Source: Neonectria sp. B-13 (taxonomy: Eukaryota; Ascomycota; Sordariomycetes; Hypocreales; Nectriaceae). Taken from it: 64,000 nt of DNA. The stretch covers positions 62,001 through 126,000 of the forward strand of contig NOKP01000037.1 of NCBI GenBank assembly GCA_002682825.1, read 5' to 3'. Below are positions 36,029-48,068 of the stretch, in pieces. Both the position numbers and the translations under genes were made by a program. Numbering within the stretch: position 1 is the first letter of the stretch; each line of letters begins with the position of its first letter. Below the pieces are notes generated by a model, which saw only the letters and a program-made list of their open reading frames with translations, ran no database searches and was not told the origin of the DNA.

Positions 36029-37582
36029 ATGCCTCCTACTCCCGTCAAACGTGTGGCGGTCATCGGAGCTGGTCCTGCTGGGGCCATCACGATAGATGCG
36101 TTGGCGGAGGAAAAGGCGTTCAATATCATTCGGGTGTTTGAGCGCCGTGAAGCGCCTGGGGGATGCTGGTAAGAGCCACCAGCCAAACATTATTCCAGTA
36201 CAGAACTTGACATTCAAAAGGCTAGGTGATTCTGGCCGCCCTCCAACAGTCTCCAGCCTTCCACAACTTGCCGAGAGAAGTGCTGATACACCGCTGGCCA
36301 TCCCCGGGAACTTGCCTACGTATACCCCGAAATCAAGTCAGCCGCGATTCACCGAGTCTTCTGTTTATCCATATCTTGAGACCAACATCGATCACGTCCC
36401 AATGGAGTTCACGCAAGAGCCAATCCCAGGCGAGAAAAGCGAACGCTCAGTTGAGCTGTACGGCACAAGCACGCCGTTCCGCCACTGGGATGTGATCAGG
36501 CGATACATCAACGGTCTAGTGGACCGTAAGGGGTATGAAGATTTGATATCCTACAACACAACCGTCGAGCGAGTAGAGAAGATTGGTTCAGAATGGAAAG
36601 TGACGCTACGCAAGGAGGGGAATGAGCTCGACTATTGGTGGGTTGAATGGTTCGATGCAGTGGTCGTTGCCAGCGGTCATTACTCTGTCCCTTTTATCCC
36701 GCGGATTGATGGCATCGAGGAGCTCGAGAAGGCACGCCCCGGAAGTGTGATCCATAGCAAGCATTTCCGTGGTAGAGACTTGTACCAAAACAAGGTAAGT
36801 GAGAGCCGGAGACTAAGGTCAAGAATATGCAACTAACATGTTCAAAGCGAGTTGTGGTTGTTGGGGCATCAGTGTCCGCCGCAGACATTGCCTTTGACCT
36901 CGCTAGTGTGGCTGAGCGACCTATACATGCCATTACTGTCGGGCATACATTCAATGGCTACTTTGGTGATGAGGCCTTCAATCATCCGCATATTCAGAAC
37001 CATCCTTCTATCACTCATGTCACTGGTCGAACTGTACACTTGAAGGATGGGAGCTCGATTGAAAACATCGATCACATTATTTTCGGCACTGGGTATAGCT
37101 GGACTCTTCCCTTCCTACCAGCAGTCCCCGTTCGTAACAATCGGGTACCGGATCTGTATCAGCATATCATCTGGCAGCATGACCCGACCTTGCTCTTTGT
37201 CGGAGCTGTACAGGCGGGCTTGACATTCAAGGTTTTTGAATGGCAGGCAGTATATGCAGCCAGGCTGCTCGCAGGACGTGGGACTTTGCCTCCTGTTGAG
37301 GGGATGCGCCGGTGGGAGGAAGAGAGGATTACGTCTCGAGGCGATGGAGCTAAGTTTGCACTGATATTCCCTGACTTCGAGGACTATTTCGAATCGATTC
37401 GAAAGCTGGCCGGTGATCCATCGGGGGATTCTGGAAGAAAGCTACCTAAGTTCCAGCGGGAGTGGTTTCGGGCCTTTTTGGAAGGCCACGAACTGCGGAA
37501 AGGTATGTGGAGGCGGCTGAATAAAGCTGCTCGAGAAAGAAATGTCGAGGTCTCGGATCGAGGTCGGGTGTCGCATTTATAG
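36029..37582 (+). CDS. Flavin-containing monooxygenase (FMO-like)
   Basis: Three exons (36029-36168, 36221-36794, 36848-37582) give 482 residues. The FAD-binding GAGPAGA is at residues 12-18; the FMO identifying region reads HSKHFRGRDLY; the NADPH-binding Rossmann loop VVGASVSAADIA sits at the start of exon 3, and the FGTGYSW motif near the C-terminal part matches the FATGY motif. No transmembrane segment is visible, so it is probably cytosolic like yeast Fmo1. It would oxygenate N or S atoms or perform related NADPH-dependent oxidation of a small substrate. The divergent permease suggests uptake and oxidation of the same compound, which is inference. Confidence 0.9.
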
Positions 37583-38546
37583 GGTGGATTAAAACAGCAA
37601 AAGAGGTGCTGAGATTTGAGCTATGAATCCCATGGTGAACCCGCTGTAAAAGTCAAGACAGTATAATATATGTTAGGGTAAGCTCTAATTTGAGACACCC
37701 AGCCACAAGACATTGAAAAAGCAGCACGGGACCAACTTCCTTTTCAGCCCTAGGATCAATCTTGACTGGTACAGCCTGGCGAAGCACGTAGCGTGTGCTC
37801 ATAATAGGTAGACTAGTATACTAAAACGAGATCGAGCTAAGCTTAAATGATGCTTATTATCACAGTGGTGTTCAGCCCTGGTGGCTAAGCTGTCTTAGAC
37901 CAAACTGCCAAGACAAGCAGTCTGCCTTGCAGCCATCAATTGGCAATCTAGAGTAAATCATTACTGCGCTAGGATCAATAGTCTAAGGGCCTAGACTCAT
38001 GTGGCGAATGTTGTGGAATTCGAAGATGTACTTGTTGGTCCGAGTCTGGCCTCTTGGATCGTTCTTGGTAGCAAAAGGAACATGATCTATGACCCGAAAA
38101 AGAAGACATCAACCCGAAAAGGGCAAGCCATAGAGGCCTCACAAACTTAATGCCAAAAGGCGGGGAAGTTTGCTTCGTACAGACCCCGATGTAGACACTC
38201 AGCCTCCGCCTAATATCCACGCCCGACTGCCGGAATGCGACTAGTATCAGCCCTACAGCTTACCCTCCAATAGCCGCCTCGTTGAATGTGTCACTAGACC
38301 ACCGCCACCACAATCCGGAGGTGCTGAAGTTTGACTCTCCCAAAGCCATGTCTTGGGCGCCGGGCTGAGGCTAACTTCTTTCCAGGACTGGCTAATGTTA
38401 CTAGATGCAACCACCAGCTGTCTAGTACGTATCGCAGGCATACATTGTGCATTCTTAAACATGGGGTCATCCACCTTTTTCTGCCGCCCTGGATCGCACA
38501 TCTTGCTCTAATGACTGGTCGTTGACCAACTTGGATCAACGCCGAT
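37583..38546. other. Intergenic region
   Basis: No supported gene on either strand in about 960 bp. Confidence 0.4.
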
Positions 38547-41189
38547 ATGCAACAACCACAGCATACCGAGGTCCCTACATGGCCCCAGCAGAGCCTTCAT
38601 GAGGGCGGCTACGATGCCTTGCAGCAGAAGTCCGAACCGTGGCAGGATGTGCACACCTTGAATCCGGACGCTAAGAAGCAAAAGAGGCCCGACTACCGCC
38701 CTGTGCCGCTGAGATGGTCGTTCATCACTGCTATCGTCCTCGTCCTTCTTGGCTTGATGGGCACGACTCTCTACACAATCTTCAGCCTGAGAGGTTCAGA
38801 TACGACGGCAAGCCTCCAAAATCGGGCGGTGATCGCTCCGCAGGAGGATTTCTACCTCGCGGCAAGACAGGAGGCGTCTCTACCCGCGGCGACTGAGGAA
38901 CTGGCACCGACCGCCGGACCAGACCCCACGGATGTCTCTGTGCCGGAGTCGACCGATGCCTCGGGAGGGGAGCCCACAGATGGAGCTATACCAAGCGATG
39001 ACGATTCGGACGGGGCCACTGGCACCCTGACGACGGCGGTGGTGGAATCCGAGTTTACGACGACCCTCACCAAGCCCGGCTCGAGCATCGTGATCACGAC
39101 AAGCACGGAGGTGACGGAAACTACAATGGTCGAAACCACCGAGACAATAATCGAGCCCGGGTATACGACCGTCTCGGAGCTTCCCGGACCGCCTCCACCA
39201 CCGGAGTCGGAAACAGGCGAGGTCCAGCCCACGGCGCCGCTCTACACGACGTTGATACAGCCCGCGCGGACGAGCACTCGCGTGACGGTCGTCCCGAGCA
39301 AGGTGATCGAGACGATCCCGTTTACTACGACTAAAGCAGGACCCCCCGTCACGTATGTATCGGTCGGCACAACTACTCTCTACTCGGTGTACACCGTGGG
39401 CTCCGACGGAAAGGCAGTACAGCCTCCTGTCACCAAGGTCAAGACCAGCGAGATCCCGGGGACAGTAGAGACGCTTGTCGATACGCAACCGCCAACGACG
39501 GTGCTATCGACACTTGCAGACGGTCAAATTGTCACAGTCGTGTCAACGCCACCTCCGATAACGCGTGTGTCGACCACCCCGCCCACACGGACAGTCATCA
39601 CCGCCGTCTCAACGCCCACGTCTGGAGACACTCGCATCATCTACGAGGCCACAACATACACGCTGACCAGCGCAGGCTACTTCATCGGCAAGTTCCTACC
39701 GCCCATTCTCGCCGTGCTGCTTGCTCTTCCCATCCGTGCCCTAGACCAGTCGGCCAAGCAGTATCAGCCCTTTGCGGCCCTGTCACGACCCCGGGGAGCA
39801 AAGGGCCGCGAAGCCCTGACGCTGAACTTTGACGGCTGGAAGGGCTTCTACCTACCGTTTGAGATGCTCGCTCACGGCCAGCCTGTGCCATTCCTGACAA
39901 CGCTCGCCGTCTGGGCTTCGAGCGTCTTTGCACCGCTCGCCAGCGAGGCTATTGGGCTTAAGATCCACGGCCGCTGTCGCAAAGGCGCCATCGAAGGCTG
40001 TGCCCTTGAGCTGGGTGTCTCGGAGCCCGCAGCATACGCTTTAGTTGGTCTGATGGGTGGTATCGCCATCGTACTCGTCATCACACTTACGGTTCTGGGT
40101 CGACGCTGGCACACAGGCGTCTTCGCCAACCCGTGGTGCTCGGTCGCAGCAGGCGCCTTCGCCCGCAACCCGGAGGTTCGACCACGAGCCGGTAATGATT
40201 TCCGTGCTGTCAAAGACTCCATCTCCGAGAAGCGGTTCGCCATGGGCTGGTACTGCAATCATCAGGGACGCCAGGAGTACGGCGTGGTCCTCTGTGATGA
40301 CGGCGTCCAGGGAGAGCGGCGAGACGAGGGAACTTCGATGCTTCCAGACGCATCCCAAGCTCACGGCTTGGCCGATGATTCTCACATCAAAGGTACAACA
40401 CGTCGTCGCGCGCCAGACACGTTCATAGCCCTGGCCTTTTGGTGGCGCCTCGTCTTCATGGTGTTTATACTCTGCATCCTCGGCGTAGTTATCTACTACC
40501 ACTTTTTCGACGATACTCTGCCAGACGAGATGCAAGACCTCTTCGAAAGCCAACAGTTTGGTGTGCGCTTTGTCTGCTCCGCTCTAGGTGTCATTGTTAT
40601 TCTGTGCTGGGAGTGTCTCTTCACCAGTAGGTTGTCCCCTTGATCCCCTCTGCACTGTCGCCTTCTGACCTCCTTAGGCATCGCCGTGATCACACCCTTC
40701 CGCCGAATGGCCAAGAGCTCACAATCCCCAACGCGCTCGGTGCTCATGACGCGCCCGACAAATGCCATCTCGGGCTTGTACGTCGGACTACGGTGCCGAG
40801 ATGTGCTGCTCTTCGTCACGGCGCTAGCAGCAGTGCTTGCAGAATTTCTGCCGATTCTCCTCGCCAACGTGCCGTACAATCTGACACAGACACGTGATGC
40901 CCACGACATGTGTGCGCGAGTCAGCGCTGGACTTCTCGGCTTAATGGCAATAGCTCTGTTTAGCAGTCTGTTCGTGCGGTGGCCTGATTTGCCCGTCGAT
41001 CCCCGCACTCTAGCCGGTGCCATGTGGTACGTCGCCGAAGCGCCCTGGGTCAGCGCACTCGAGGGCGTTGCAGCCATGGACGCGAAGACGCGGAAGAGGA
41101 CGGTACGGGAAATCGGAGGCCGTTGGACCTACGAGCGGGTTCATAATGGGCAAGGAGACCGGATGGGCATCGAGTTGAGAGATGGGTGA
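38547..41189 (+). CDS. DUF3433 membrane protein with Ser/Thr-rich ectodomain
   Basis: Two exons (38547-40626, 40678-41189) give 863 residues. A cytosolic N-terminus with basic KKQKRPDYRPVPLRW precedes transmembrane helix 1 (about residues 57-80). About 270 residues rich in Thr, Ser, Pro and Val follow, full of TTT and TVV words and probably heavily O-glycosylated. The C-terminal half contains about six further membrane helices, with the DUF3433-like GYFIGKFLPPILAVLLALPI, FDGWKGFYLPFEML and a second hydrophobic block around residues 630-760. Annotated relatives are often called zonadhesin or DUF3433 proteins; their function is unknown but surface sensing or wall anchoring has been suggested. 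Single-domain size here is shorter than the duplicated forms. Confidence 0.82.
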
Positions 41190-41748
41190 CATGACTGAGT
41201 ATAAGATGCTGAAGATTCTTCATTACTGGCATTATTTACTCTCTAATAGACTAATTGTTACTACTGTTACTGTATGTCTATGCAACGGATTGAAAAGTTG
41301 GAACGGCGTCCAGCAGGCTTTGATACATGCCAAGATATTCTGCGTGCGTGTTTTGCTGAAGTTGACCCATTTACACGATCTGTGGATGGGCTTGTCGGAG
41401 AACCACAAGACTAGCAAGGGACTAAATAACACCATTCTCCATCTATCCATTCTCATGACGATCCCCCGCATTTCTCGCTTTAAAGCGTTCCTATTGCTAA
41501 CGGAAGGGATTTAGGCTAAATCGGAAAAGCTTTAGGCTCTGACCCAGGAGTTCGGAAAACACATTTCAAGCTGGCGGTGAATGCAAACTTTGCTGCGACG
41601 GGTGGTTACATCCGGGGCTCCTTACCCGAGCCTCTTGCAAATCTATGGCCTTTTAATATAGTGTATATACCTACTGTGGTGTCTATTGTCATCTGCAAAT
41701 GGTCAACTGAAACATTCTCAGGCTTTACAACGCAATAACATAATCAAT
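41190..41748. other. Intergenic region with promoter of the GH43 gene
   Basis: Non-coding; a TATA-rich stretch (TTTTAATATAGTGTATATA) at about 41651-41669 lies 80-98 bp before the GH43 ATG. Confidence 0.45.
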
Positions 41749-43639
41749 ATGAAGGCCCAGCTATTATCGTTACCCTTACTTGCTGGAGTTTTTGCGACAC
41801 TCTGTGTTGCCGAGAACTCGACGTTTAATAACCCAATTCTCAGCGGCTTCAACCCGGATCCTAGCTGCATCTTCGTGCCGGAGTTTAATGATACCTTCTT
41901 TTGCGTCACGTCGAGCTTCCTAGCCTACCCCGGCCTCCCCATTCACGCAAGCCGCGATTTGACAAACTGGAAGCATGTTTCCAACGCGTTCAGTCGGACA
42001 GACCAGCTACCTGGCATGGCCTTCCTCCCAAAAGCCACCAGTGGCATCTATGCACCAACACTAAGGTTCCACAAAGGCACTTTCTACTTGCTGTCGACTC
42101 TGGTCAATCAACAACTTCCTCGTGTCAATGACTCTCGATGGGACAATTTCATCATGACCACAACAGATCCGTACAGCTCAGACATGTGGTCTGATCCCAT
42201 TCACTTCAGTTTCCCCGGCTTCGATCCGTCGCCGTTCTGGGACGATGATGGATCTACGTGGGTTTCGGGCGCACACACTGCAGCCTACTATCCAGGAGTG
42301 ATGCATGCCCCCCTAGATTTCAAGACGGGAGAGATTGGCGACATCATTATGCCATGGAACGGAACTGGGGGAGCCTCCCCTGAAGCACCCCATATGTGGA
42401 AGCGGGACGGATGGTATTATTTACTGCTTGCGGAAGGGGGTACCCGGGAGAATCACATGGTCACCATGGCACGGTCACGCAGTATGCAAGGCCCTTATGA
42501 ACCAGCACCTCAGAACCCTCTTCTCACAGCGGCCAACGATACTAGCTCATACTTCCAGGCTGTCGGACACGCTGATCTCTTCCAAGACGCCGATGGCCAG
42601 TGGTGGGCTTCTGCTTTGGCTGTTCGGGCCGGAGGCTCATATGGCGAAGAACCTGGCCCATACTTTGGCAACCTTCCAATGGGAAGAGAAACAGTGCTCA
42701 CCCCAGTGACCTGGGAGGAGGGTGAGTTTCCTACTTTTACCCCCGTCGCTGGGACCATGTCCGGCTGGAAACTTCCTGTCGAGTCGAATATCAAGTTCGG
42801 AGAAGGCCAGCTCAACGGCGCGGATGACTTGGTCACGTTTCGTCATGGGAGTAGCCTACCCATTCATTTCGTACACTTGCGGTTGCCGAGACGGAGAAGC
42901 TACCGGATCTCGCCACCGCATCACCCAAATACCCTGGCGTTGAAGTCTTCTGTACTCAATCTCACTGCCTTCGACGCTGACTTTGCCTTGGGCAGAGGCC
43001 AGACATTCGTTGGCCGACGAATGGCGCACTCCCTATTCAGGTACAGCGTGGACGTCGACTGGGCCGAATCCTTGACCAAAGAGGCTATGGAAGTTGGTGT
43101 CTCGATATTCCAAGACCAAGCTCAGCATTTTGACCTTGGTATCGTGATGCTCAAGTCACAAGGTCATGAGACATTGAAGCCACACCTGCGCTTTCGTGGG
43201 CACTCTGAGACTCCATACCGCGGCAGAACTAGTATCCCAGAGAGTTCCGTGCCGATACCGACTGGGTGGATGGGAAGAAAGCTTCGACTGCAGATCGAGG
43301 CTGTCAACAGCACACACTTCGAGTTTAGCGCGGGTCTGGCCGATTCGAAAAGCCGACAGTCAGAAATGCGCGTGTTTGGTTATTGTAAGGGCACTGACGT
43401 GGTACCGTATTATTCCGGTGAGTAAAGACAACTGTTCAGCAGCTGGTTCGAACATGAAGGGTTGTTTTTGGGCCACTACGTGCTAATACCTGCTAGGTGT
43501 CATCATTGGCGTGTACGCGACCACGAATGGAAAGCATGGTGAGCAAGCTTTCGAAACATACATCTCCAACTGGAAATATAAGGGACTTCGCCAATTCAGG
43601 AGCCAGGAAGACGTGGACAAGGCAGATAGGCAGCACTAA
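41749..43639 (+). CDS. Secreted GH43 beta-xylosidase/alpha-arabinofuranosidase
   Basis: Two exons (41749-43417, 43497-43639) give 603 residues. I chose ATG 41749 because it begins a good signal peptide (MKAQLLSLPLLAGVFATLCVA); an upstream in-frame ATG at 41686 would precede it with polar residues. The five-bladed propeller starts with NPILSGFNPDPSC, holding the general base Asp; FDPSPFWDDDG holds the pKa-modulating Asp region, and GGASPEAPHMW holds the catalytic Glu. A C-terminal beta-sandwich (after about residue 330) has the SPPHHPNTLALKSS motif of the XynB-like group. It should remove xylose or arabinose from hemicellulose outside the cell. Several N-glycosylation sequons are visible. All three catalytic residues appear intact. 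Confidence 0.92.
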
Positions 43640-43810
43640 GTTCCGGGGTAGATGGGACATAGAGTGTGAGACAGTCTGGAATTGTCAATTCTTAAGAAAC
43701 GTACAGCTTCTTGCGTAGAGCAGCAGGTTTTATCGCCAAGTAGCCACACTATCTTTGCTCATGCAACGTTCAATAGTTGTGAACCACACTCTCTACTGCT
43801 GAACTCACTA

Positions 43811-46379
43811 TCAACCAAGGATATCCGCCGCTCGCAACACAGCACTTGCACTCTTCTCAACCCACTCCTTGGCCTGCTCCACGTTCCCCTGGGCCAAGCT
43901 GTCCTGGATCGCAGGGAACACGTCGGCTCCGTAGCCGCTCTCTAACCCCGGCGCGCTCACAACGTTGTAATATGAGTACCTCCCAGGCAGGAGCCCAGCG
44001 CTCACAAAGCCGCGGCTGAAGTCGCGGTACTTGGAGTTGACGACTTCGAGGAGGACGGTGTCGTTGTTTGCCAGGGCCTGTTCTGCAATGACGGCAATGC
44101 TTTCAGCTGCTGTCTCGAAGGCCGTGACTGCGTCATCGAGAGGGCTCAGATCGATTTCATATTCAGAGAACACCTCCTCGAGCTGTTCTTCGAGGTCTAC
44201 GAAGATGTCACGAAGTGCAGAGCCCGCGGTAGGAAGATCCCACGGAATCAGTGCGTCGTCCGCGATGTGGTATGTGAGTAGAGTGACAAACTGGCCCATG
44301 GCGACGTGGAGATGGAAACCTGGATCGGCGAACTCAGTCATCCAGTTATAGGTATCGTAAAGACTAAATTTTGGTGGTTAGAGAAATGCATAGGCCCTTC
44401 TATACTAGATCATGCTTACCTGTGATAGGCGTAAACAGGGTCGTTTGGGCCAGGTTCTCCCGAGATGTCGATCTGTCGGTCGGCGTCAGTCAAAGCACCC
44501 AGCATCAAGGGCATCTTCTCCAGGGACTTACAGAACCAATGCCGTTATGGTAAAACGCAGCAAAGTCGCTACCGCTACCCAGCGGCCCAATAACGCCCTC
44601 GGTACTATTGTACCACATGTCGTACAGTGTGGGGCCAGCACCATAGCCCTCCGGGAAAACGATCTTCTTCATCGTCTCGATGGCGATGGTCTGGATCTCT
44701 CCGGAGCCGGCGATCGAAGTTCGTGGTCCGGCAACAGCCGTGTCGACATTGATGTAGGCGACCGTCTTGCTGATGAGGTCAGGCAAGTGATCCTCAACCC
44801 ACTCCGTGGATCCCATCAAGCCGAGTTCCTCAGCATCCCAAGAACCCAAGATACTGCGGCTTTGTTAGAGGGATGTGATCGGTGTCATACCTTTCAGACT
44901 TACATGGTTCTCCTCGGTTTCCATCCTTGGTCGAGCAGCTTACCAAAAGCCTTGGCCATCTCGATAAGGATGGAGCCTCCAGATACCGCATCTGCGGCTC
45001 CTCCGGCTGTCCAGCCATCACGGTGATTACCGATGATCACATACTCATCCGGATTGGTACCGTTAATCGTAGCCAAGACATCCCACACTGGTCTTATGCT
45101 AGCGTCCATGAAGTTGACGAGGTTCAAGGTAGCCCCGGGAGCTGGACCGCTGCTATAGCTGACGTTGGAGAAGGCGCCTAACCAATTGGTTCGGTTGGCT
45201 TCCTCGGCCGAGACGCCATGTCCGTCGAGGGCATGGAGCAGCTTCAATCCATCTCTCGGACTGATTGGGATGGACGGGATTTTGGGGCCGTAGGGGCTCA
45301 CGTCGCCTCGAGGAGCATCCTTAGTTGACGCATAGCCCACAGTCGATGGGTCACCAAAGGAAAGCGAGGCCCACCGCATGCTGCCTCTCTGGATGGAAGA
45401 GGGGTGTCTCGCAGGGCCGTCTAGGAAGGGCTGATGTTAGTCTCACATATCTACGTATGACCACGATGGTTTGAAGGTCACGAACCGGGATAAGGCAAAT
45501 AGCCATTTTCTTCGGTGATCAGGCCATCTTCCAACGGATCTGTGTACAGAATTGCGCCGATCATACCATTAGCCTGCACATTTGATCAGCACAAGGAAAC
45601 CAAATATCCGATTCCCGTGCTTTCGGTATGCAGCTCAGCACTCGGGCTCATGCTTGAAGGTACGACAGCACTTACCTCCGCGTTTTTAATCTTGACACCA
45701 CGGTTGGAGCCACCGTACTGAGCTAGAGCAATCTTTCCTTCCAACGTCACATTGAGATCCAGTAAGCGCTGATAATCCTGCTTCGTGCCGCGACTAAGCA
45801 CTGTCTCGTTAAATCTTATGCGATCCGCGAATGGAGGTAATTCACAAAGAGACCCAGTACTAACCCAACATAGACGTATTGTGCTGTGATATTTCCACTG
45901 CCCGTGAGGGCATGGAATGCTGGCTTTTCGTTGACATTAGTTGTCTGGATGTCCACGTCTAGCGGATCTTCGAGCAGCTGGGCGGAATGAGACGAGCCGT
46001 CTGGTCGATTCAGTGTCAGGGAGCTCTCAAGTGGCTCAGTATACCGGATCCAATACTCGGCGAGCCACGACTCCCAACCAGAATCGATCCATTGTTGCTG
46101 TGTCCACTCCGCCTGAGTTTTGTTATGGCCTGCGAAGCGGTAACCTGACGTGTAGTAGAGGGACCAGTCGGCAATTGAGTTGTTGTCAAACGAGTTGACA
46201 AGGATGGACTCAGTCTCGCTCAGCGCCGGTGGAAACTCCACGACATCACGTTTAAGATGACGACTGTGATGGTTTCGGCTGAGGCGTCTGGTGAGAAGGC
46301 GCTCCGTTTCTGCCTTGTCAGTCACACAGGCGCAAGCGCAGGCCGCAGCGACTAGACAGGCCGATAGAACCTTGGACAT
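43811..46379 (-). CDS. Secreted M28 peptidase, glutamate carboxypeptidase II-like
   Basis: Seven exons (46379-45865, 45793-45676, 45573-45486, 45420-44904, 44853-44532, 44472-44420, 44363-43811) give 721 residues. The N-terminus has a signal peptide (SKVLSACLVAAACACA) and a basic propeptide-like stretch. A protease-associated (PA) insert contains GKIALAQYGG and GAILYTDP. The peptidase core keeps the zinc ligands: GNHRDGW (His), GGAADAVSGG (Asp), WDAEELGLMGS (Glu-Glu, base and ligand) and the late YAYHSLYDTY (His). A C-terminal transferrin-receptor-like dimerisation domain ends the protein. It is a vacuolar or extracellular metallo-carboxypeptidase/aminopeptidase. The first acceptor (TGCTTAG at 45794) was chosen because it restores a smooth VYVGRGTKQDY join. 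Confidence 0.9.
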
Positions 46380-46457
46380 TTTTGCACAGTCAAGAAGGCT
46401 AGGCGGTGATGCAAAACTCGACTGCTTTCCGAGCCGCTTTCGAGCAACTTTGAACAC

Positions 46458-46465
46458 TATTTATA
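46458..46465 (-). promoter_or_regulatory. TATA box of the M28 peptidase
   Basis: TATAAATA on the minus strand, about 80 bp before the ATG at 46379; a good match to a eukaryotic TATA element. Confidence 0.45.
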
Positions 46466-46801
46466 AGCTTATTTCCATCCCGAACATCCGGCCGTAGCCA
46501 CAGCTCGTCAGTGGAACACCGGACATCGTGCGGGGATCGAGGATTCGGATCCCGGTACGTAGGCACTATGACACCTTAGTGCTCACATCGCATAAGCTCA
46601 TTGCTGAGAAGTATCCAGAAGAGGAATGTAAAGTCAGGACCGCAGCGTGCGGGGAAAGATAAGGTGTGGCGTCATTCCATGGATGATCCCCTTGGCGCAG
46701 CAGCTGTCTTACCTCACCTTCCAACTTGGGCCTGTTTCCGCGTAACGTAGTATATATCGCGGAACTTGGTTAGGATGCTCTGATAATTCCGCTATTAATT
46801 C

Positions 46802-46901
46802 NNNNNNNNNNNNNNNNNNNNNNNNNNNNNNNNNNNNNNNNNNNNNNNNNNNNNNNNNNNNNNNNNNNNNNNNNNNNNNNNNNNNNNNNNNNNNNNNNNN
46901 N
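46802..46901. other. Assembly gap (100 N)
   Basis: Exactly 100 undetermined bases, a conventional placeholder for a gap of unknown size, so linkage and distance across it are not certain. Confidence 0.97.

Positions 46902-46934
<33 letters not shown>
46902..46934. repeat. Poly-G tract of 33 bases at the gap edge
   Basis: An uninterrupted run of G directly abuts the gap. It is either a real homopolymer that stopped assembly or an artefact of two-colour sequencing read ends. Confidence 0.9.
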
Positions 46935-46935
<1 letters not shown>

Positions 46936-47279
46936 GGGCGAACACAAAACCGAGAATATACACATCGTGCGAGAAATAGATTCAACCCGGGATCCGCAAC
47001 TAAGCGATCAGTGACATTGACCTTCTACTAACTAATACAAATAACATAAATGTCGTTTAACTCTGGGTTTCTCTTTCGCCTTGGCTATGAATAGGTTTTC
47101 AGTACAAGACTTACGTTAATCGAAGGGATCACTAAAACCGATGCCCTAGACTAACGACGACCGAGCCCAATTCTCAAATAACCACGAGCCCATTTATTTA
47201 CTCTCATATTAATTTCATATCTAAGACTATATATGTAATATTAGATTCCAAAAGCTAGTCATACGCGGTCAAAACCGAG
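46935..47279. other. Intergenic region
   Basis: AT-rich, no gene seen; 3' flank of the metallo-beta-lactamase-fold gene. Confidence 0.4.
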
Positions 47280-48068
47280 TCAGTTTTCCCGGGCAAGCCA
47301 ACGAACTTTCTGAGATACACCTTCCTCTTCGACAACTTGCGCTAATTCAGGACCAAATTGTGTAAAATGACCCCAGGATTCGTAATGCATAGGCACCAGA
47401 ACATCGGCCTTGATATCGCGGAAAAGCCGGCTGGCCTGCTTGCCATCCATAGTGATTTGAAGTGTGTTGCCAGGCAGAGCGGCGAAAGCTGCTCCGATAT
47501 TTAGCATGGCGACAGTAATGTTGAACATGTCGCTGATCTTAGCGAGTTCATCGATGTAGACAGTGTCGCCAGAGAAGTAGATGGCGTTAGGGCGCCCATT
47601 AGGACTGATACCGAAATCGTCGGTGGTGATGACAAAGCCTATGCATTCGCCGCCTGGTAGATGCTGGCATGGTGTAGTTGTAATGTGGAAAGTTTTCCCG
47701 CCCAATTGAAGATTGACACTGTCTCAGGGCTTCATTGCGATGACGGCTGGACGGGGGGCCAACTTGGTAGCACCGTCCGAAGTGGTTACCACATGACGAC
47801 CGTTGAGGAGCTGACGGCCGAACTCGTCGAGATTATCTGGATGGTCTTCGTGACTGAGCAAGATGGCGTCGATGTGAGGGAGATTCTCCAAACCTAAGGC
47901 CGAATCTTCCGAGTTTCGAAGAACATTCCCATCACCCACGTCCCACGTAGTACCTGCGGGGAAGAAGAAGGGATCGGTGAGGAAGGTAATTCCGTCAATC
48001 TTTAGAATTTCCGTAGCTGTCCCAACATGGGTGATACTGATATCGCTCTTGAAGCCTAGGTTGGACAT
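47280..48068 (-). pseudogene. Metallo-beta-lactamase-fold hydrolase with in-frame TGA
   Basis: One continuous frame of 262 codons from ATG 48068 encodes an MBL-fold hydrolase of the UPF0173/L-ascorbate-6-phosphate-lactonase-like type: THVGTATEIL, TDPFFFPAG, the metal-binding LLSHEDHPDNLD motif, FSGDTVY and VPMHYESWGHF are all in place. Codon 115 is TGA (47724-47726) in the context AMKP-stop-DSVNLQLGGK. Relatives as I remember them have Trp at this spot, so a TGG to TGA change is likely. There is no GT/AG pair that would splice the codon out, and the following bases are GAC, not the CTA of the known fungal readthrough signal. The product would stop after 114 residues and lose half the active site. 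A sequencing error cannot be excluded. Confidence 0.75.

Noticed and set aside
43440..43460. GGTTCGAAC box as tRNA B-box
   Set aside because: It lies inside the intron of the GH43 gene with no A-box or stems around it.
46709..46985. Minus-strand frames with poly-Pro through the gap
   Set aside because: They arise from the poly-G tract and N placeholder.
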